DNA of 64,000 nt from Sepiola atlantica (lineage: Eukaryota > Mollusca > Cephalopoda > Sepiida > Sepiolidae), in NCBI GenBank assembly GCA_963556195.1, contig OY744517.1:85561714-85625713 (forward strand), written 5' to 3'. Of this stretch, positions 62,998 through 64,000 are shown one piece after another (position 1 is the stretch's first letter; the number at the start of each line of letters is the position of its first letter). The translations under genes were made by a program, and so were the position numbers. A model generated the notes under the pieces. That model did not search any database. It was not told the DNA's origin and was given only the letters and a program-made list of their open reading frames with translations.

Positions 62998-63470
62998 TCA
63001 ATGAGAGTTGGAGGGGAACTTCTCCGCTCTGGAACTTGGTTCTTTGGTGAGGCTGGTCTTTCCACCTTTTACCACCTTGTTCCAGCCATCTTTTGTTGTT
63101 GTTGCAGTGCCCCCTCCGGTCGTTGGTGGAGAAGTTGCTGGTGCCACTGACGCCGCTTTCACTCCCGGGCCCTGAGCAGAAGGGGTCTTCTTAGGTGGAG
63201 ATTTCTTTGGCCAGACTTTCGCCATATGCCCCTTCTGTTAACAATGCCAACAATGTGGTCTTCTACCCTTGACAATTACACTCATCGTCCAGGTGTCGCA
63301 CTTGAGTAGGGGTGGGATATTATCGAAGCCATCCCGGTCAACTCTCATATTTAATTTGTAGTCCCCTACCATAATGTTACGGGGACCACGGACCGGGATT
63401 ACAGCTTCGACGTCCCCATACTGACTTAGGACAGCACCAAGAACTTTCTTGGTGAAGAAAGATTTGTTTT
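62998..63470 (-). pseudogene. retroelement ORF1/gag relic with broken zinc knuckle
   Basis: One minus-strand frame gives FTKKVLGAVLSQYGDVEAVI, RGPRNIMVGDYKLNMRVDRD and PPLLKCDTWTMSVIVKGRRP, then HCWHC-stop-QKGHMAKVW, then a proline/threonine-rich basic tail ending PSNSH. The knuckle C-x2-C-x4-H-x4-C has a stop at its fifth position and W for the last C. This kind of RNA-binding ORF1 occurs in LINEs and similar elements. Dead. Confidence 0.65.
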
Positions 63471-63655
63471 GTTTGTAAGGGGAATTTGTTGTATATTAAA
63501 CATTTTAAATAAAACCACAATCTATAGTAGTTCACTTTCTGCAAGATTCATCAACATATGATCACAAATAGCACAAATTTTGATTCTTATGTTACTATTA
63601 ATCAGCATTAAAAGAGATTTTTTATTTTTATTTTCCTTCAAAATAGACTTAGGAT

Positions 63656-64000
63656 GCGTCTGCAGTAAAGGGACCAGGGTTGCTTCTGCATTATAAGGAC
63701 AACAGGTGCTTCTGCCGTATATAAGCCGAGGGTGCTTCTACAGTAATGGGGCGAGGGGTAATTCTGCAGTACAGGAACCGGGGGTGCTTCTACATTATAG
63801 AACTCGGAGGCTTCTGCGGTAAAGGGACCATGGGTGCTTCTGCAGTATAGGGACCGGGAGTGCTTCTACACTATAGGACTCGGAGGCTTCTGCAGTAAAG
63901 GGACTATGGGTGCTTCTGCAGTATAAGGACCGTGGGTGTTTCTGCAGCATAAGGTCCGAGGGATTCTGCAGAATACGGACCATGGGTGCTTCTGCAGTAA
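63656..64000. repeat. 26-bp minisatellite, about 13 copies, runs off the window
   Basis: The unit 'gtgcttctgcagtataagga' plus 'ccgtgg' shows many substitutions between copies, so it is older than the 25-bp array. Confidence 0.92.

Overview
This window is animal (metazoan) nuclear DNA. It is AT-rich and almost entirely made of repeats and decayed mobile elements. The mixture suggests a lophotrochozoan and most resembles an octopus or other coleoid cephalopod: long (TA)n tracts, GIY-YIG Penelope-like elements, CR1/Jockey-like LINE tails, tRNA-, 5S- and U2-headed SINE-like repeats, and an intact DD41D mariner-type transposon. The organism is an inference; no host gene here is complete enough to prove it. 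Only one weak candidate host exon (10045-10259, minus) and one candidate promoter or LTR (18700-19318) are offered.

Layout. 0-3.5 kb: a MITE, two U2-headed SINEs and a 5S-derived repeat. 3.57-7.95 kb: a 94-bp satellite (about 41 copies) that may be the swollen core of a Helentron-type element. 8-11.7 kb: a large fold-back, a LINE tail, the candidate exon, and a U2 SINE heading an 849-bp insertion. 12.2-15 kb: a 501-bp inverted-repeat cassette holding a foldable hammerhead ribozyme, then a Penelope-like element (PLE1). 16.5-18.3 kb: a LINE reverse transcriptase relic joined to a 5S-derived sequence with a tRNA-SINE nested in it. 19-31 kb: LINE tails, SINEs and a dead Tc1/mariner copy. 31.83-33.16 kb: an apparently complete DD41D transposon. 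34.2-37.7 kb: a decayed Ty1/copia-order LTR element with an inverted 208-bp integrase fragment beside it. 38.7-43.4 kb: a long-TIR element, PLE2, a GTCY-type repeat element, a second hammerhead cassette and a MITE. 44.83-49.12 kb: a full-length, recent Ty3/Gypsy element whose pol has three in-frame stops. 50.7-52.1 kb: an (AAT)n tract interrupted by a possible R4/Dong-type LINE tail. 53.3-54.9 kb: a 37-bp satellite, also present at 34 kb. 55.5-64 kb: more U2 SINEs, 25-bp and 26-bp minisatellites, fold-backs, a restriction-like-endonuclease LINE fragment, a third MITE copy and a gag/ORF1 relic.

How the parts relate. There is no operon-like logic; the structure is nested insertion. The most informative points are: (1) two separate inverted-repeat cassettes, each with a short hammerhead ribozyme 30-45 nt before its right arm and each within about 1.2 kb of a Penelope-like element; (2) a SINE family whose head is the 5' part of U2 snRNA and whose 3' end is a stem-loop kept by paired changes; (3) three MITE copies that agree on a 4-bp target duplication; (4) several intact or near-intact mobile elements, showing recent activity.
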